From: Halomonas halodenitrificans DSM 735
GTDB lineage: Bacteria > Pseudomonadota > Gammaproteobacteria > Pseudomonadales > Halomonadaceae
NCBI RefSeq assembly: GCF_000620045.1
Contig: NZ_JHVH01000002.1
Coordinates: 307,016-371,015, forward strand
DNA length: 64,000 nt
Direction: 5' to 3'
Made by a program: the position numbers and the translations under genes. Shown piece by piece: positions 1-7,867 of the stretch; within the stretch, counting starts at the first letter, position 1, and every line of letters begins with the position of its first letter. The notes under the pieces are model-generated. The model worked only from the letters and a program-made list of their open reading frames with translations. It did not search any database and had not been told where the DNA came from.

Positions 1-277
1 AGATCTCGCTGCGACAGTTGAGGGTCAGGATATCGGCGAACGCCAGCCCGGCACCCTCGGCGATGCCGGCCATCTCCTCGAGAATGGCAGGGAAGCGCTT
101 TTCGATCATGGCGCCGAAGCGTTCGGCCTCTCGGCGCGCCTGTTCCCAGTCGAGCCCCACGAAGTCCTGAAAGAGGCGGTCGTAGACGCCGATGCTGGTG
201 TGGATCAGCGGCGCATGGGCACGGCCGTGCGCCAGGCCGATATCGCGGCGACTGCCGCGAAGATGGGTAAGCTGCAT
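1..277 (-). CDS. C45-family autoproteolytic acyltransferase/hydrolase, N-terminal part (runs off the window)
   Basis: The minus strand is open from an ATG at 277 to the window edge, giving 92 codons without a stop. The reading begins MQLTHLRGSRRDIGLAHG and later has EEMAGIAEGAGLAF followed by LTLNCRSE. This pattern (G-x-x-HG near the N terminus, then E-x-x-GIAEGAGL and a LN-x-RSE segment) is what I know from the isopenicillin-N/6-APA acyltransferase-like family. The autocatalytic Gly-Cys of that family normally lies just after the LN-x-R segment, so it falls outside the window and cannot be checked. A GGAGAT ribosome site sits about 5 bases upstream of the ATG. The gene is divergent from the binding-protein gene at 534. 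Family assignment is moderately sure; the substrate is unknown. Confidence 0.68.
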   Translation of the reverse strand, partial: MQLTHLRGSRRDIGLAHGRAHAPLIHTSIGVYDRLFQDFVGLDWEQARREAERFGAMIEKRFPAILEEMAGIAEGAGLAFADILTLNCRSEI

Positions 278-533
278 GGTGATCTCCGCACGCGGACATG
301 TCGGATCACTCTAGCATGCGTTCAGTACGGGGTCGGTAGCGCACCGGCCCCGGAGGCTCGGCTCTATGCGCGCGGCGCGTCAACCCCGGCCTGATCGATC
401 AGACATGGTGGTGAAGGCGCCCCCTGGGACCAAGCGTTGGTAAGGCAGGCTTGAGTTTTTCCCTCTGCCCTTCCAGATTTAGGGTTGTGTCATTTCTGCA
501 AACCAGTCCTGTAAACCAAGCGAGACGAACAAT

Positions 534-1754
534 ATGAACAAGAGCCCGGTTCAGAAGAGTCTAGTAGCGATGGCGGTGGCGGCTTCCACGCTGGCCATGG
601 GGGCGGCCCAGGCCGAGGTGAAGATTGGCTTTCTGGGTGGCTTCACCGGACCGATCGAGACCCTGACCCCGCCGGTCTACGATGCGGCGCAGCTGGCTGT
701 TCAGCATGTCAACGAGCAGGGGGGCGTGCTGGACGGCGAGCAGATCGCCATGCCCAGTGGGGACACCACCTGTTCCGATGCGTCGGCGGCGTCCAACGCG
801 GCCGACCGCCTGGTGAACAGCGAGAAGGTCACGGCGATCGTGGGCGCACTCTGTACCGGCGGCACGATTGCCGCGGCCAACAATGCCGCCATTCCCGGTG
901 ACGTGGTCATGGTCTCGCCGGCCTCCACCGCACCGGCGGTGAGTGATCTGGACGACAACGACCTGGTGTTCCGCACCGTGCCGTCCGATGCCTTCCAGGG
1001 CGAGGCGCTGGCCAGGATGCTGCTGGACAAGGGCATCGAAGAGGTGGCGGTTACCTATGTGAACAACGACTACGGCCGCGGCCTGGCCGACTCCTTCGTG
1101 GCGACCTACGAGGCCGAGGGCGGCACCGTGGCGGAGAGCCTGGCCCACGAGGATAACCGCGCCGACTACCGTTCCGAGCTGGGCACGCTCTCGGCGACCG
1201 GCGTGCCGGAGCTGGTGGTGCTGGCCTACGGCGACACCTCCGGTCAGACCGTGGTGCGCCAGGCCTATGAGAGTGGCATGTTCACCCGCTATATCGGGGC
1301 CGACGGGATGGTGATCTCGGGGCTGCTCGACGGCGTGGGCGAAGAGGTGTTGAACGACAGCTTTATCGCCACGCGCCCGGGCAACCCGGATAGCCCCGGT
1401 ACCCAGCGCTTCGTTGAGCTGGCCGAGGCGGGGGAAATTTCCCACGAGGCGGTGTTCGCCGGCCAGGGGTATGACGCCGCCTTCCTGCTGGCGCTGGCTA
1501 TCGAGCAGAACGGCAGTGCCGAGCGCGAGGGCCTCTCCGAGGCGCTGCGTAGCGTCTCTTCCGCCCCGGGCGAGGTGGTGCTGCCCGGCGAGTGGGAGAA
1601 GGCCCGGGAGCTGATCGCCGCCGGCGAGGAGATCAACTACGAGGGCGCCTCGGGCAGCCATGAGTTCGATGAGAAGGGCGACGTGCCGGGCATCGTCGAG
1701 GAGATGGCGGTCGAGGGCGGCGAATTCGTCAGCAAGGGCTTTTTGGACAAATAG
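534..1754 (+). CDS. livK: Periplasmic substrate-binding protein of a branched-chain amino acid type ABC importer
   Basis: This 406-residue protein starts with a Sec signal peptide (about residues 1-27, ending AAQA before EVKIGFLGGFTGP). The mature part has the type I periplasmic-binding fold features: the KIGFLGGFTGP strand, the AADRLVNSEKVTAIVGALCTG segment and FVATYEAEGGTV after VTYVNNDYGRG. It should capture an amino acid or related amide in the periplasm and deliver it to the LivHM permease. The permease and ATPase genes lie next door but on the opposite strand, converging on this gene, which is unusual because the binding protein is normally in the same operon. The start is the first ATG of the frame, with only a weak GAGACG upstream. 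The exact ligand (Leu/Ile/Val, urea, amides or an aromatic acid) cannot be read from sequence. Confidence 0.85.
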   Translation: MNKSPVQKSLVAMAVAASTLAMGAAQAEVKIGFLGGFTGPIETLTPPVYDAAQLAVQHVNEQGGVLDGEQIAMPSGDTTCSDASAASNAADRLVNSEKVTAIVGALCTGGTIAAANNAAIPGDVVMVSPASTAPAVSDLDDNDLVFRTVPSDAFQGEALARMLLDKGIEEVAVTYVNNDYGRGLADSFVATYEAEGGTVAESLAHEDNRADYRSELGTLSATGVPELVVLAYGDTSGQTVVRQAYESGMFTRYIGADGMVISGLLDGVGEEVLNDSFIATRPGNPDSPGTQRFVELAEAGEISHEAVFAGQGYDAAFLLALAIEQNGSAEREGLSEALRSVSSAPGEVVLPGEWEKARELIAAGEEINYEGASGSHEFDEKGDVPGIVEEMAVEGGEFVSKGFLDK

Positions 1755-1780
1755 TCCGGTTAACCGGCCCTGAAAGTGAT

Positions 1781-1808
1781 CGGCCCCGGCGGGAAACCGC
1801 TGGGGCCG
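1781..1808 (+). terminator. Hairpin terminator candidate after the liv binding protein
   Basis: A 12-bp stem (1781-1792 with 1797-1808, one G-T wobble) closes a GAAA tetraloop 26 bases after the stop codon. There is no U-run, so termination strength is uncertain. Confidence 0.55.
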
Positions 1809-1838
1809 ATTGCATAAGGATGAGGAGTAGTGCCATTC

Positions 1839-1916
1839 GGGACTGTCCCCGGCTAAGCCATCAGGTCGGTATTTATGCTCGTCGCCTGCATCGGCGTCAC
1901 TGCCGGGGACAGTCCC
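1839..1916. repeat. REP-like dyad between convergent liv genes
   Basis: GGGACTGTCCCCGGC at 1839-1853 is repeated as its exact reverse complement at 1902-1916, a perfect 15-bp inverted repeat with 48 bases between the arms. The GGGGACAGTCCC core resembles repetitive extragenic palindromes that I know from other gammaproteobacteria. It lies between two converging genes, the usual place for such elements, and could also act as a bidirectional RNA 3' end. I see only one copy in this window, so repetitive status is inferred. Confidence 0.55.
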
Positions 1917-1927
1917 TTCTCGCTCGC

Positions 1928-3238
1928 TCAGCCGTGGTGCTTGACCTTCTCGGGCAATAGCCCCTTGGGGGCGAAGCGTAATACCAGCGAGATCAGCAGG
2001 CCGATCACGAATACCCTGGCCTGCAGGGCGCGGCTGTCGAGGGTGGCGGAGGTTTCCCAGCCGAAACTGCCCTCGCCGAATGCGATCGCCAGGTCGAGCA
2101 CGGCCAGCGCCAGGGGCTCGGACATCACCCAGATGATATACACCGCGAAGGCGCCGAAGATGGTGCCCAGGTTATTGCCCGGGCCGCCCAGGATCACCAT
2201 CACCAGCACCAGGAAGGTGTGGTTGAGGGGCAGGTAGCCCTGGGGGTCGAAGAGGCTGTTGAAACTGCCCAGGGCGGCGCCACCGATGCCCATCAGGATG
2301 CAGCCCAGCACGAAGATCTCGAGGCGCCGGTGGTTGATGTCCTTGCCCATGGCCGCGGCGGAGACCTCGTTGTCGCGGATGGCGCGGATCATGCGTCCCC
2401 AGGGGGCGTGATAGGCGCGGCTGAGCAGCAGGAAGATCGCCACGATCATCACCGCGGTAATCGAGAAGTAGAAGACCCGCGCCAGGGTAAAGCCCACCTC
2501 GGCCGGGCCCGGTACCGGCCAGGGCAGCGGCGACACGGTGGCCGTGCCACGGGTGAGCCAGTCGGCATTCTTGAGCACGGCCTTGATGATCTCGGCGATG
2601 CCCAGGGTGGCGATGGCCAGGTAGTCGCTGCGCAGCCCCAGGCAGACCTTGCCGATGAAGTAGCCTACCAGGCCAGCTACCGCCCCGCCGACGATCCAGC
2701 CCAACCAGGGCGGGAGACCCAGGCCGCCGATGTAGTCGTATTGTGCTTCGATCTGCTCGGTGACCACGCCCAGGCGAGCCGAGACCAGCAGGTAGAAGAG
2801 CAGTGCCAGGGCCACCGCCAGGCCGGTGCGCAGGGGCCTGGGAACGCCCAGGCGGTGCAGTTTGCTGGCGCCGACCACCACCAGCACGCCACCCAGGGCC
2901 ATCAGTGCCACCATGCCCAGCTCACCGGAGAGGGGGCTTGCCCAGAACTCGCCGTTGACCGGCATGCTGAAGGCCATGGCGCAGTAGCCGCCGAGCGCCA
3001 CGAAGCCCATCACGCCGGCGTTGAACTGGCCGGCATAGCCCCACTGGATGGTCAGGCCCAGGGCCAGGATGGCGTAGCAGGAGGCCTCCACCAGCATGCG
3101 GGTGCTGTAGGCGGCCCCCATCGCGGTATAGACGCCGACAATGGCGGCCAGCAGGATGGTGAACAACACCGCCTCGCGCAGCGGAAAGCGTGACGGTGAG
3201 GCGACCAGATCCTCTCGGTGCGTTTGCTGTGTGCTCAT
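1928..3238 (-). CDS. livM: Branched-chain amino acid type ABC transporter, permease LivM
   Basis: This 436-residue inner-membrane protein has about ten hydrophobic segments. It carries the LivM hallmarks RSDYLAIATLGIAEI and, later, the permease loop AIRDNEVSAAAMGKDINHRRL, followed by GGPGNNLGTIFGA. It pairs with LivH to form the translocation pore. Its ATG overlaps the livH stop codon by one base, so the two are translationally coupled. It is the last gene of livG-livF-livH-livM. It is longer than the usual 320-360 residues because of a non-conserved stretch of about 100 residues with extra hydrophobic segments (roughly residues 85-180). Confidence 0.9.
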   Translation of the reverse strand: MSTQQTHREDLVASPSRFPLREAVLFTILLAAIVGVYTAMGAAYSTRMLVEASCYAILALGLTIQWGYAGQFNAGVMGFVALGGYCAMAFSMPVNGEFWASPLSGELGMVALMALGGVLVVVGASKLHRLGVPRPLRTGLAVALALLFYLLVSARLGVVTEQIEAQYDYIGGLGLPPWLGWIVGGAVAGLVGYFIGKVCLGLRSDYLAIATLGIAEIIKAVLKNADWLTRGTATVSPLPWPVPGPAEVGFTLARVFYFSITAVMIVAIFLLLSRAYHAPWGRMIRAIRDNEVSAAAMGKDINHRRLEIFVLGCILMGIGGAALGSFNSLFDPQGYLPLNHTFLVLVMVILGGPGNNLGTIFGAFAVYIIWVMSEPLALAVLDLAIAFGEGSFGWETSATLDSRALQARVFVIGLLISLVLRFAPKGLLPEKVKHHG

Positions 3239-4242
3239 CAGATCACCTTACCCTTGAAGATGCCGGTGGGGCGCCACACCAGGATGGCGACGAGGATGAA
3301 GAAGGGCACCACGATCTTGTACTCGGAGCCGACGAAGGCCAGGTTGCCGGCGTTGGCCAGCCACTCCGGCAGGCTGTCGCGGAAGGGGCGCAGCAGTACG
3401 CCCCAGTTGAACACCGCCAGCGTCTCGGCGAAGCCCACCAGGAAGCCGCCGGCGATGGCGCCGTAGGGGTGGCCCACGCCGCCGACGATGGCCGCGGCGA
3501 AGATCGGCAGCAACAGGAAGAAGCTGAGGTCCGGCTTGAAGGTGACGTCCAGCGACAGCAGGGTGCCGGCGATGGCCGCCAGCCCCCCGACGATCACCCA
3601 GGTCACCGCCACGATCAGGTTGTTGTTGATGCCCGAGGCCCGGGCCAGGTCGGGGTTGTCGGACATCGCCCGCATCGCCTTGCCCAGCCGCGAGCGCGAC
3701 AGGAAGAGGTGCAGCCCCACGATGCAGATGATGGTCAGCACGAACAGGATGATCTGCGGCTCGGTCACCACGATCGGTGCCCGTACGCTCTCGAAGGGGA
3801 GGGCGAGGCGGAAGATCTCCTTGCGGTCGTCGACATAGAGGTTCTCGCCGCTGGTGCCGGCGAAGACCCGGATCAGCCCCTGCAGCATCAGGGTCACGCC
3901 CAGCGAGGCGATCACCATGACGATGGGCTTCACGCCGTGGGCGCGCAGCGGCTTGTAGAACACCTTGTCGATGCCCACCGCCAGGCCGGCGGTCAGGACC
4001 ATGGCCAGTGGCAGCATCACCACGGCGGTGGGCAGTCCCAGGAAGGCACCGGCCCCCGGAAAGGCCAGGGTGAGCAGCAGCACCATGAAGGCGCCGAAGG
4101 TCATCATGTCGGCGTGGGCGAAGTGGGCGAAGCGCATGATGCTGAACACCAGGGTCACGCCTACCGCGCCGATGGCGTAGATCGAGCCGGTCACGCTGCC
4201 GGCGACGATCACGTTGTTGATAAAGAAGACGAGTTCGTTCAC
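3238..4242 (-). CDS. livH: Branched-chain amino acid type ABC transporter, permease LivH
   Basis: This 334-residue permease begins MNELVFFINNVIVAG and has the LivH segment GSIYAIGAVGVTLVFSIMRF near residues 17-40. The permease loop is KAMRAMSDNPDLARASGIN. The start is a GTG at 4242 preceded by AAGGAGA about 9 bases upstream. It forms the heterodimeric membrane channel with LivM, whose start codon overlaps its stop. An N-terminal insertion around residues 55-80 is hydrophobic and is present in many proteobacterial LivH proteins. The gene is third in the livGFHM operon. Confidence 0.9.
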   Translation of the reverse strand: MNELVFFINNVIVAGSVTGSIYAIGAVGVTLVFSIMRFAHFAHADMMTFGAFMVLLLTLAFPGAGAFLGLPTAVVMLPLAMVLTAGLAVGIDKVFYKPLRAHGVKPIVMVIASLGVTLMLQGLIRVFAGTSGENLYVDDRKEIFRLALPFESVRAPIVVTEPQIILFVLTIICIVGLHLFLSRSRLGKAMRAMSDNPDLARASGINNNLIVAVTWVIVGGLAAIAGTLLSLDVTFKPDLSFFLLLPIFAAAIVGGVGHPYGAIAGGFLVGFAETLAVFNWGVLLRPFRDSLPEWLANAGNLAFVGSEYKIVVPFFILVAILVWRPTGIFKGKVI

Positions 4243-4272
4243 GAGGTTGGTTCTCCTTGTTCCCCGGGCCGC

Positions 4273-4977
4273 TCAGCCGCCCAGGAAGCTCCTGGCCACC
4301 TCCGGGTCCGCCAGCAGGGCGGCACCGGTATCGGTGAAACGGTTCTGACCGGCGGCCAGCACGAAGCCCTTGTCGGCGATGGCGAGTGCCTGCTTGGCAT
4401 TCTGCTCCACCATCAGGATGCCGACGCCGGCGGCGTTGACCTGCTTCACCTGAGCGAAGATCTCGTTCATGAACAGCGGCGAGAGGCCGGCGGTGGGCTC
4501 GTCGAGCAGCAGCACGCTGGGCTCGGCCATCAGCGCACGCCCCATGGCGACCATCTGGCGTTGTCCGCCGGAGAGTTCTCCGGCCGGCTGGTGGCGCTTG
4601 TCGTAGAGCGGCGGAAAGAAGTCGTAGATCTGCTTGAGCATGCGCTTGACGTTGCCGGGCTTGAGGAAGGCCCCCATCTGGAGGTTCTCCTTCACCGTCA
4701 GGCTCGGAAAGACGTTGTGCTCCTGGGGCACGAAGCCCATGCCCTGGTGCACCAGGCGATGGGGCGCCAGATTGTGAATGGGCTCGCCGCGCAGCAGGAT
4801 CTCGCCCTGGGTGACGATCAGCAGGCCGAAGATGGCCTTGAGCATGGTGGACTTGCCGGCCCCGTTGGGGCCGACGATGACGCCGATCTCGTCGGCCTCG
4901 AGGGTCATGTTCACCCCGTTGAGGATGTTCATGCCGCCGTAGCCGCCATAGACGTCACGGGCTTCAAGTAGTGGCAT
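4273..4977 (-). CDS. livF: ABC transporter ATP-binding protein LivF
   Basis: This 234-residue ATPase has Walker A GPNGAGKST (about residues 37-45), the signature LSGGQRQM and Walker B VLLLDEPTAGL, followed by the switch histidine position occupied by MVEQN, as is typical for LivF. It powers the LivHM permease together with LivG. It overlaps the end of livG by 14 bases and is followed 30 bases later by livH. Length and motifs are standard. Confidence 0.92.
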   Translation of the reverse strand: MPLLEARDVYGGYGGMNILNGVNMTLEADEIGVIVGPNGAGKSTMLKAIFGLLIVTQGEILLRGEPIHNLAPHRLVHQGMGFVPQEHNVFPSLTVKENLQMGAFLKPGNVKRMLKQIYDFFPPLYDKRHQPAGELSGGQRQMVAMGRALMAEPSVLLLDEPTAGLSPLFMNEIFAQVKQVNAAGVGILMVEQNAKQALAIADKGFVLAAGQNRFTDTGAALLADPEVARSFLGG

Positions 4978-5743
4978 CTTGGGGTGCTCCGAAATAGGCC
5001 TCGATGACCTCGGGGTTGTTCTGGATCTCCTCGATGGAGCCTTCGACCATCACGCTGCCCTGGGCGAGCACGATCACCGGGTCGCAGAGACGCGCGATCA
5101 TTTCCATGTCGTGCTCGATGACCAGGAAGGTGTAGCCCATCTCGCGGTTGAGGCGTTCGATGTTCTCCACCAGGTCACCGAGCAGGGTGCGGTTGACCCC
5201 GGCGGCGATCTCGTCGAGCAGCACGACGCGGGCATCGGTCATCATGGTGCGGCCGAGTTCGAGAAGCTTCTTCTGGCCGCCGGAGAGGTTGCCGGCCAGC
5301 TCGTTACGCACATGATGCAGGCCGATGAAGTCGATGACCTCAAGCGCCCGGCGGCGCACCTCGGCTTCCTGGGAGCGCACCAGGCCGGGCTTGAGCCAGG
5401 CGCTGAACAGGCCCTCGCCGGCCTGGGCCGGCGGCACCATCATCAGGTTCTCCAGCGCGGTCATGTGAGAGAACTCGTGGGCGATCTGAAAGGTGCGCAG
5501 CAGCCCCTTGTGGAACAGCTCGTTGGCGGGGCGGTTGGTGATCTCCTCGCCGTTCAGGAGCACGCGTCCGCTGTCCAGCGGCAAGGCCCCCGCGATGATG
5601 TTGAACAGGGTCGACTTGCCGGCGCCATTGGGGCCGATCAGCCCGGTTATCGAGCCCGCCCTTACCGAGAGCGAACAGTCGTTGATCACCTGAAGACCGC
5701 CGAAGGCCTTGTTGACGTGTTGCACGTCGATCATGGGTACCAT
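4964..5743 (-). CDS. livG: ABC transporter ATP-binding protein LivG
   Basis: This ATPase of 259 residues has Walker A GPNGAGKST (residues 37-45), signature LSGGQKKLLELGR, Walker B VVLLDEIAAGV and switch IEHDMEMI, which is the LivG form. I chose the ATG at 5743 (MVPMIDVQ) because a GAGA lies about 7 bases upstream; an in-frame TTG at 5749 and an ATG at 5734 are alternatives. It is the first ATPase gene of the operon and begins 78 bases after the NSS symporter gene on the same strand, so the symporter may be co-transcribed with livGFHM. Confidence 0.92.
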   Translation of the reverse strand: MVPMIDVQHVNKAFGGLQVINDCSLSVRAGSITGLIGPNGAGKSTLFNIIAGALPLDSGRVLLNGEEITNRPANELFHKGLLRTFQIAHEFSHMTALENLMMVPPAQAGEGLFSAWLKPGLVRSQEAEVRRRALEVIDFIGLHHVRNELAGNLSGGQKKLLELGRTMMTDARVVLLDEIAAGVNRTLLGDLVENIERLNREMGYTFLVIEHDMEMIARLCDPVIVLAQGSVMVEGSIEEIQNNPEVIEAYFGAPQDATT

Positions 5744-5821
5744 GCGCAATTCTCGTCGTTGTTGTATTTGCTTGTTTCATTATCCCGTGGCGCCGCCGTT
5801 CTCCCTTGAGCGACGGAGGGA

Positions 5822-7267
5822 TCAGTGCGTCTGGCCGGCCTCCGTCAGCAGGGTGCGGTGGGCGGCGAAGGCGCCGACGATGACCACGGCGCCGATGGCC
5901 GGAAGCAGGTAGCCCCCTACCTGGGGAATGGCACGCAGGAAGACGAAGGCGACCGCCGCCGGTGCGATGAAGCGCACCAGGAAGCGCCAGGTGGTGAACC
6001 AGCCTCCGTTGGTGCCCATCTCCTTCACCACCTCGGATGGGGTGAGGGCCCAGCCGGCGAACAGGGCGATCAACATGCCGCCCAGCGGCATGAAGATATT
6101 GGTCAGCAGCTCGAAGAGATCGAAGGCGCTGCGCCCGAACAGGCCGTGGAAGACGCTCTCTTCGGACCAGAGATTGAAGCTGATGACGGTCAGCAGGCCC
6201 AGCGCCCAGGTGGCCATCGCCATGGCAAATACGGCCTGGGGGCGGGTGAGGTCGAAGCGTTCGACCAGATAGGCGGCCACCGGCTCGATCAGCGAGATGG
6301 AGGAGCTGATGGCCGCGCCCAGCACGAGAATGAAGAAGATACCGCCGATCAGGCCGCCGGCGGGCATCTCGGCGAAGGCCAGCGGCAGGGTGACGAACAT
6401 CAGCCCGGGCCCCTGGGCGGCGTCGAGCCCGGCGCCGAATACCAGCGAGAAGATCGCCAGTCCGGCGACGATGGCCACGGCGGTGTCCACCACGGCGATG
6501 GCAATGGCGGTGCGGGTCAGTGACACCTCGCCGGACATGTAGGCGCCATAGGCCATGATGGCGCCCATGCCGAGGCTCAGGGTGAAGAACGACTGGCCCA
6601 TGGCCTCGAGCCAGCCTTCCAGGCTGAGGTCGGCGATATTGAACGTGAGCAGGAAGTCGGCGGCGGCGGGGAAGTCGCCGTTGGCCACGCCGTAGGCGAG
6701 CACCACCAGCAGGATGACGAAGAGCGCCGGCATGATCACCCTTAGCCCGCGTTCGATGCCCTGGTGGACGCCAAGGCCGACGATCAATCCCGAGGCGATG
6801 ATAAACAGGGTGTGGTAGAGCGTGAGCCGCGCGGGAGAGGCGAGCAGGGCATCGAAGCCGGCGGAGATGGTCTCGGCGCTGGCCCCGGTGAGTGAGCCGG
6901 TCAGCATCTTCCAGGTGTAGTGGATGGCCCAGCCGGCGATCACCGAATAGAAGCTCAGGATCAGGAAGGCCGAGATGCCGCCCAGCCAGCCGATGACTTC
7001 CCAGCGGCGGGAGGCGCTGTGGGTGCGGGTGAGGAAGCGCATGCCCATGATGGGGCTGCGCCGGCTGTTGCGGCCCAGGAGAATCTCGGCGATCAGGATC
7101 GGAATGCCCACGGCGAAGATGGTCAGGGCATAGACCAGGATAAAGGCGCCGCCGCCGTTCTCGCCGGCCAGGTAGGGAAAGCGCCACAGGTTCCCGAGGC
7201 CGACCGCCGAGCCGACCGCGGCCAGCAAAAAGGTGCCCTTGTGGGTCCAGACGTTATGCGTGCTCAT
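5822..7267 (-). CDS. Sodium-dependent transporter of the NSS (SNF) family
   Basis: This 481-residue protein begins with WTHKGTFLLAAVGSAVGLGN, then WRFPYLAGENGGGAF; these TM1 motifs carry the sodium and substrate site of the neurotransmitter:sodium symporter family (LeuT, TnaT, MhsT). About 11-12 membrane spans follow. It probably imports an amino acid with sodium, which suits a halophile. It lies directly upstream of livGFHM on the same strand, which suggests a shared amino-acid uptake role. The substrate cannot be told. A second NSS protein is encoded at 51953-53293. Confidence 0.88.
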   Translation of the reverse strand: MSTHNVWTHKGTFLLAAVGSAVGLGNLWRFPYLAGENGGGAFILVYALTIFAVGIPILIAEILLGRNSRRSPIMGMRFLTRTHSASRRWEVIGWLGGISAFLILSFYSVIAGWAIHYTWKMLTGSLTGASAETISAGFDALLASPARLTLYHTLFIIASGLIVGLGVHQGIERGLRVIMPALFVILLVVLAYGVANGDFPAAADFLLTFNIADLSLEGWLEAMGQSFFTLSLGMGAIMAYGAYMSGEVSLTRTAIAIAVVDTAVAIVAGLAIFSLVFGAGLDAAQGPGLMFVTLPLAFAEMPAGGLIGGIFFILVLGAAISSSISLIEPVAAYLVERFDLTRPQAVFAMAMATWALGLLTVISFNLWSEESVFHGLFGRSAFDLFELLTNIFMPLGGMLIALFAGWALTPSEVVKEMGTNGGWFTTWRFLVRFIAPAAVAFVFLRAIPQVGGYLLPAIGAVVIVGAFAAHRTLLTEAGQTH

Positions 7268-7390
7268 TGGGGCTCCGAAGCTGTGTGCGTAGGCCGTTGG
7301 CCCACTTCGCCACTTTGCGACAAAACCCCGTTGGGAAGCTAGTGCGGTGCATTTACGCCGCGTTAACGCTCGGGAGAATGTGAAACTCGA

Positions 7391-7714
7391 CTAGTCGTCA
7401 GCGTACCTGTCGTCGGGAGTGTTCGGAGTCGGCTCCAGGGCGCGACAGTCATCGGGCAGGCGGACGGTATCGCCCAGGGCGAGCCTGCCGTGTGACTCGA
7501 GCCGTCGGCCGTTGTCCATGGCGATGATCGCCGCCACCTTGCCGATGCTGGTGCCGTCCACATAGGCCTCGACCTTCACTCGCACCACGGCGCCCTCGTG
7601 GCGTGCCGACAGGATGTCGCCGGGGCCAGGGTCGGAATAGCCGCTGTCATCCTGCTGAAAATGGCGTAACACGCTATCGGCGCCGGGGGCGTCCCACTCC
7701 ACATGCTTGTGCAT
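7391..7714 (-). CDS. Hypothetical protein, 107 residues
   Basis: I do not recognise a family. The product starts MHKHVEWDAPGADSVLRHF, is acidic with no signal peptide or membrane segment, and looks cytoplasmic. Residues 45-90 (VVRVKVEAYVDGTSIGKVAAI and the RLALGDTVRLPDD part) alternate hydrophobic and polar residues as in a small beta-barrel. The ATG at 7714 has GGAGAGCC upstream (TCTCCTGCTT on the plus strand). It sits alone between typA and the NSS gene, in the same direction. Codon use and third-position GC look like the neighbours, so I take it as a real gene. Confidence 0.6.
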   Translation of the reverse strand: MHKHVEWDAPGADSVLRHFQQDDSGYSDPGPGDILSARHEGAVVRVKVEAYVDGTSIGKVAAIIAMDNGRRLESHGRLALGDTVRLPDDCRALEPTPNTPDDRYADD

Positions 7715-7821
7715 CTCGGCTCTCCTGCTTGAGGGCGGCCGCAGGGCGCGCCCGTCGAGTGTGGTTCCAGCATAGAGGGTTCGCTCGGCTCAGGGGAAGG
7801 CTCTGCGGACGAGCGTGCATG

Positions 7822-7846
7822 AAAAAGCCCGCCGGATGGCGGGCTT
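7822..7846 (-). terminator. Rho-independent terminator of typA
   Basis: A perfect 9-bp stem AAGCCCGCC / GGCGGGCTT with a four-base loop is followed on the minus strand by a short T-run. It lies 22 bases past the typA stop codon. Confidence 0.85.
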
Positions 7847-7867
7847 GGAAGAGCGATAAAGAGGCGC

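Noticed and set aside
3190..4971. 593-codon plus-strand frame opposite livH and livF
   Set aside because: Shadow frame rich in His, Gly, Gln and Glu; LivH and LivF are intact on the other strand.
5340..7187. 615-codon open frame on minus strand overlapping the NSS and livG genes
   Set aside because: It is a high-GC shadow frame: rich in Arg/His/Pro/Gly with no known motifs, while the NSS and LivG frames have clear family motifs.
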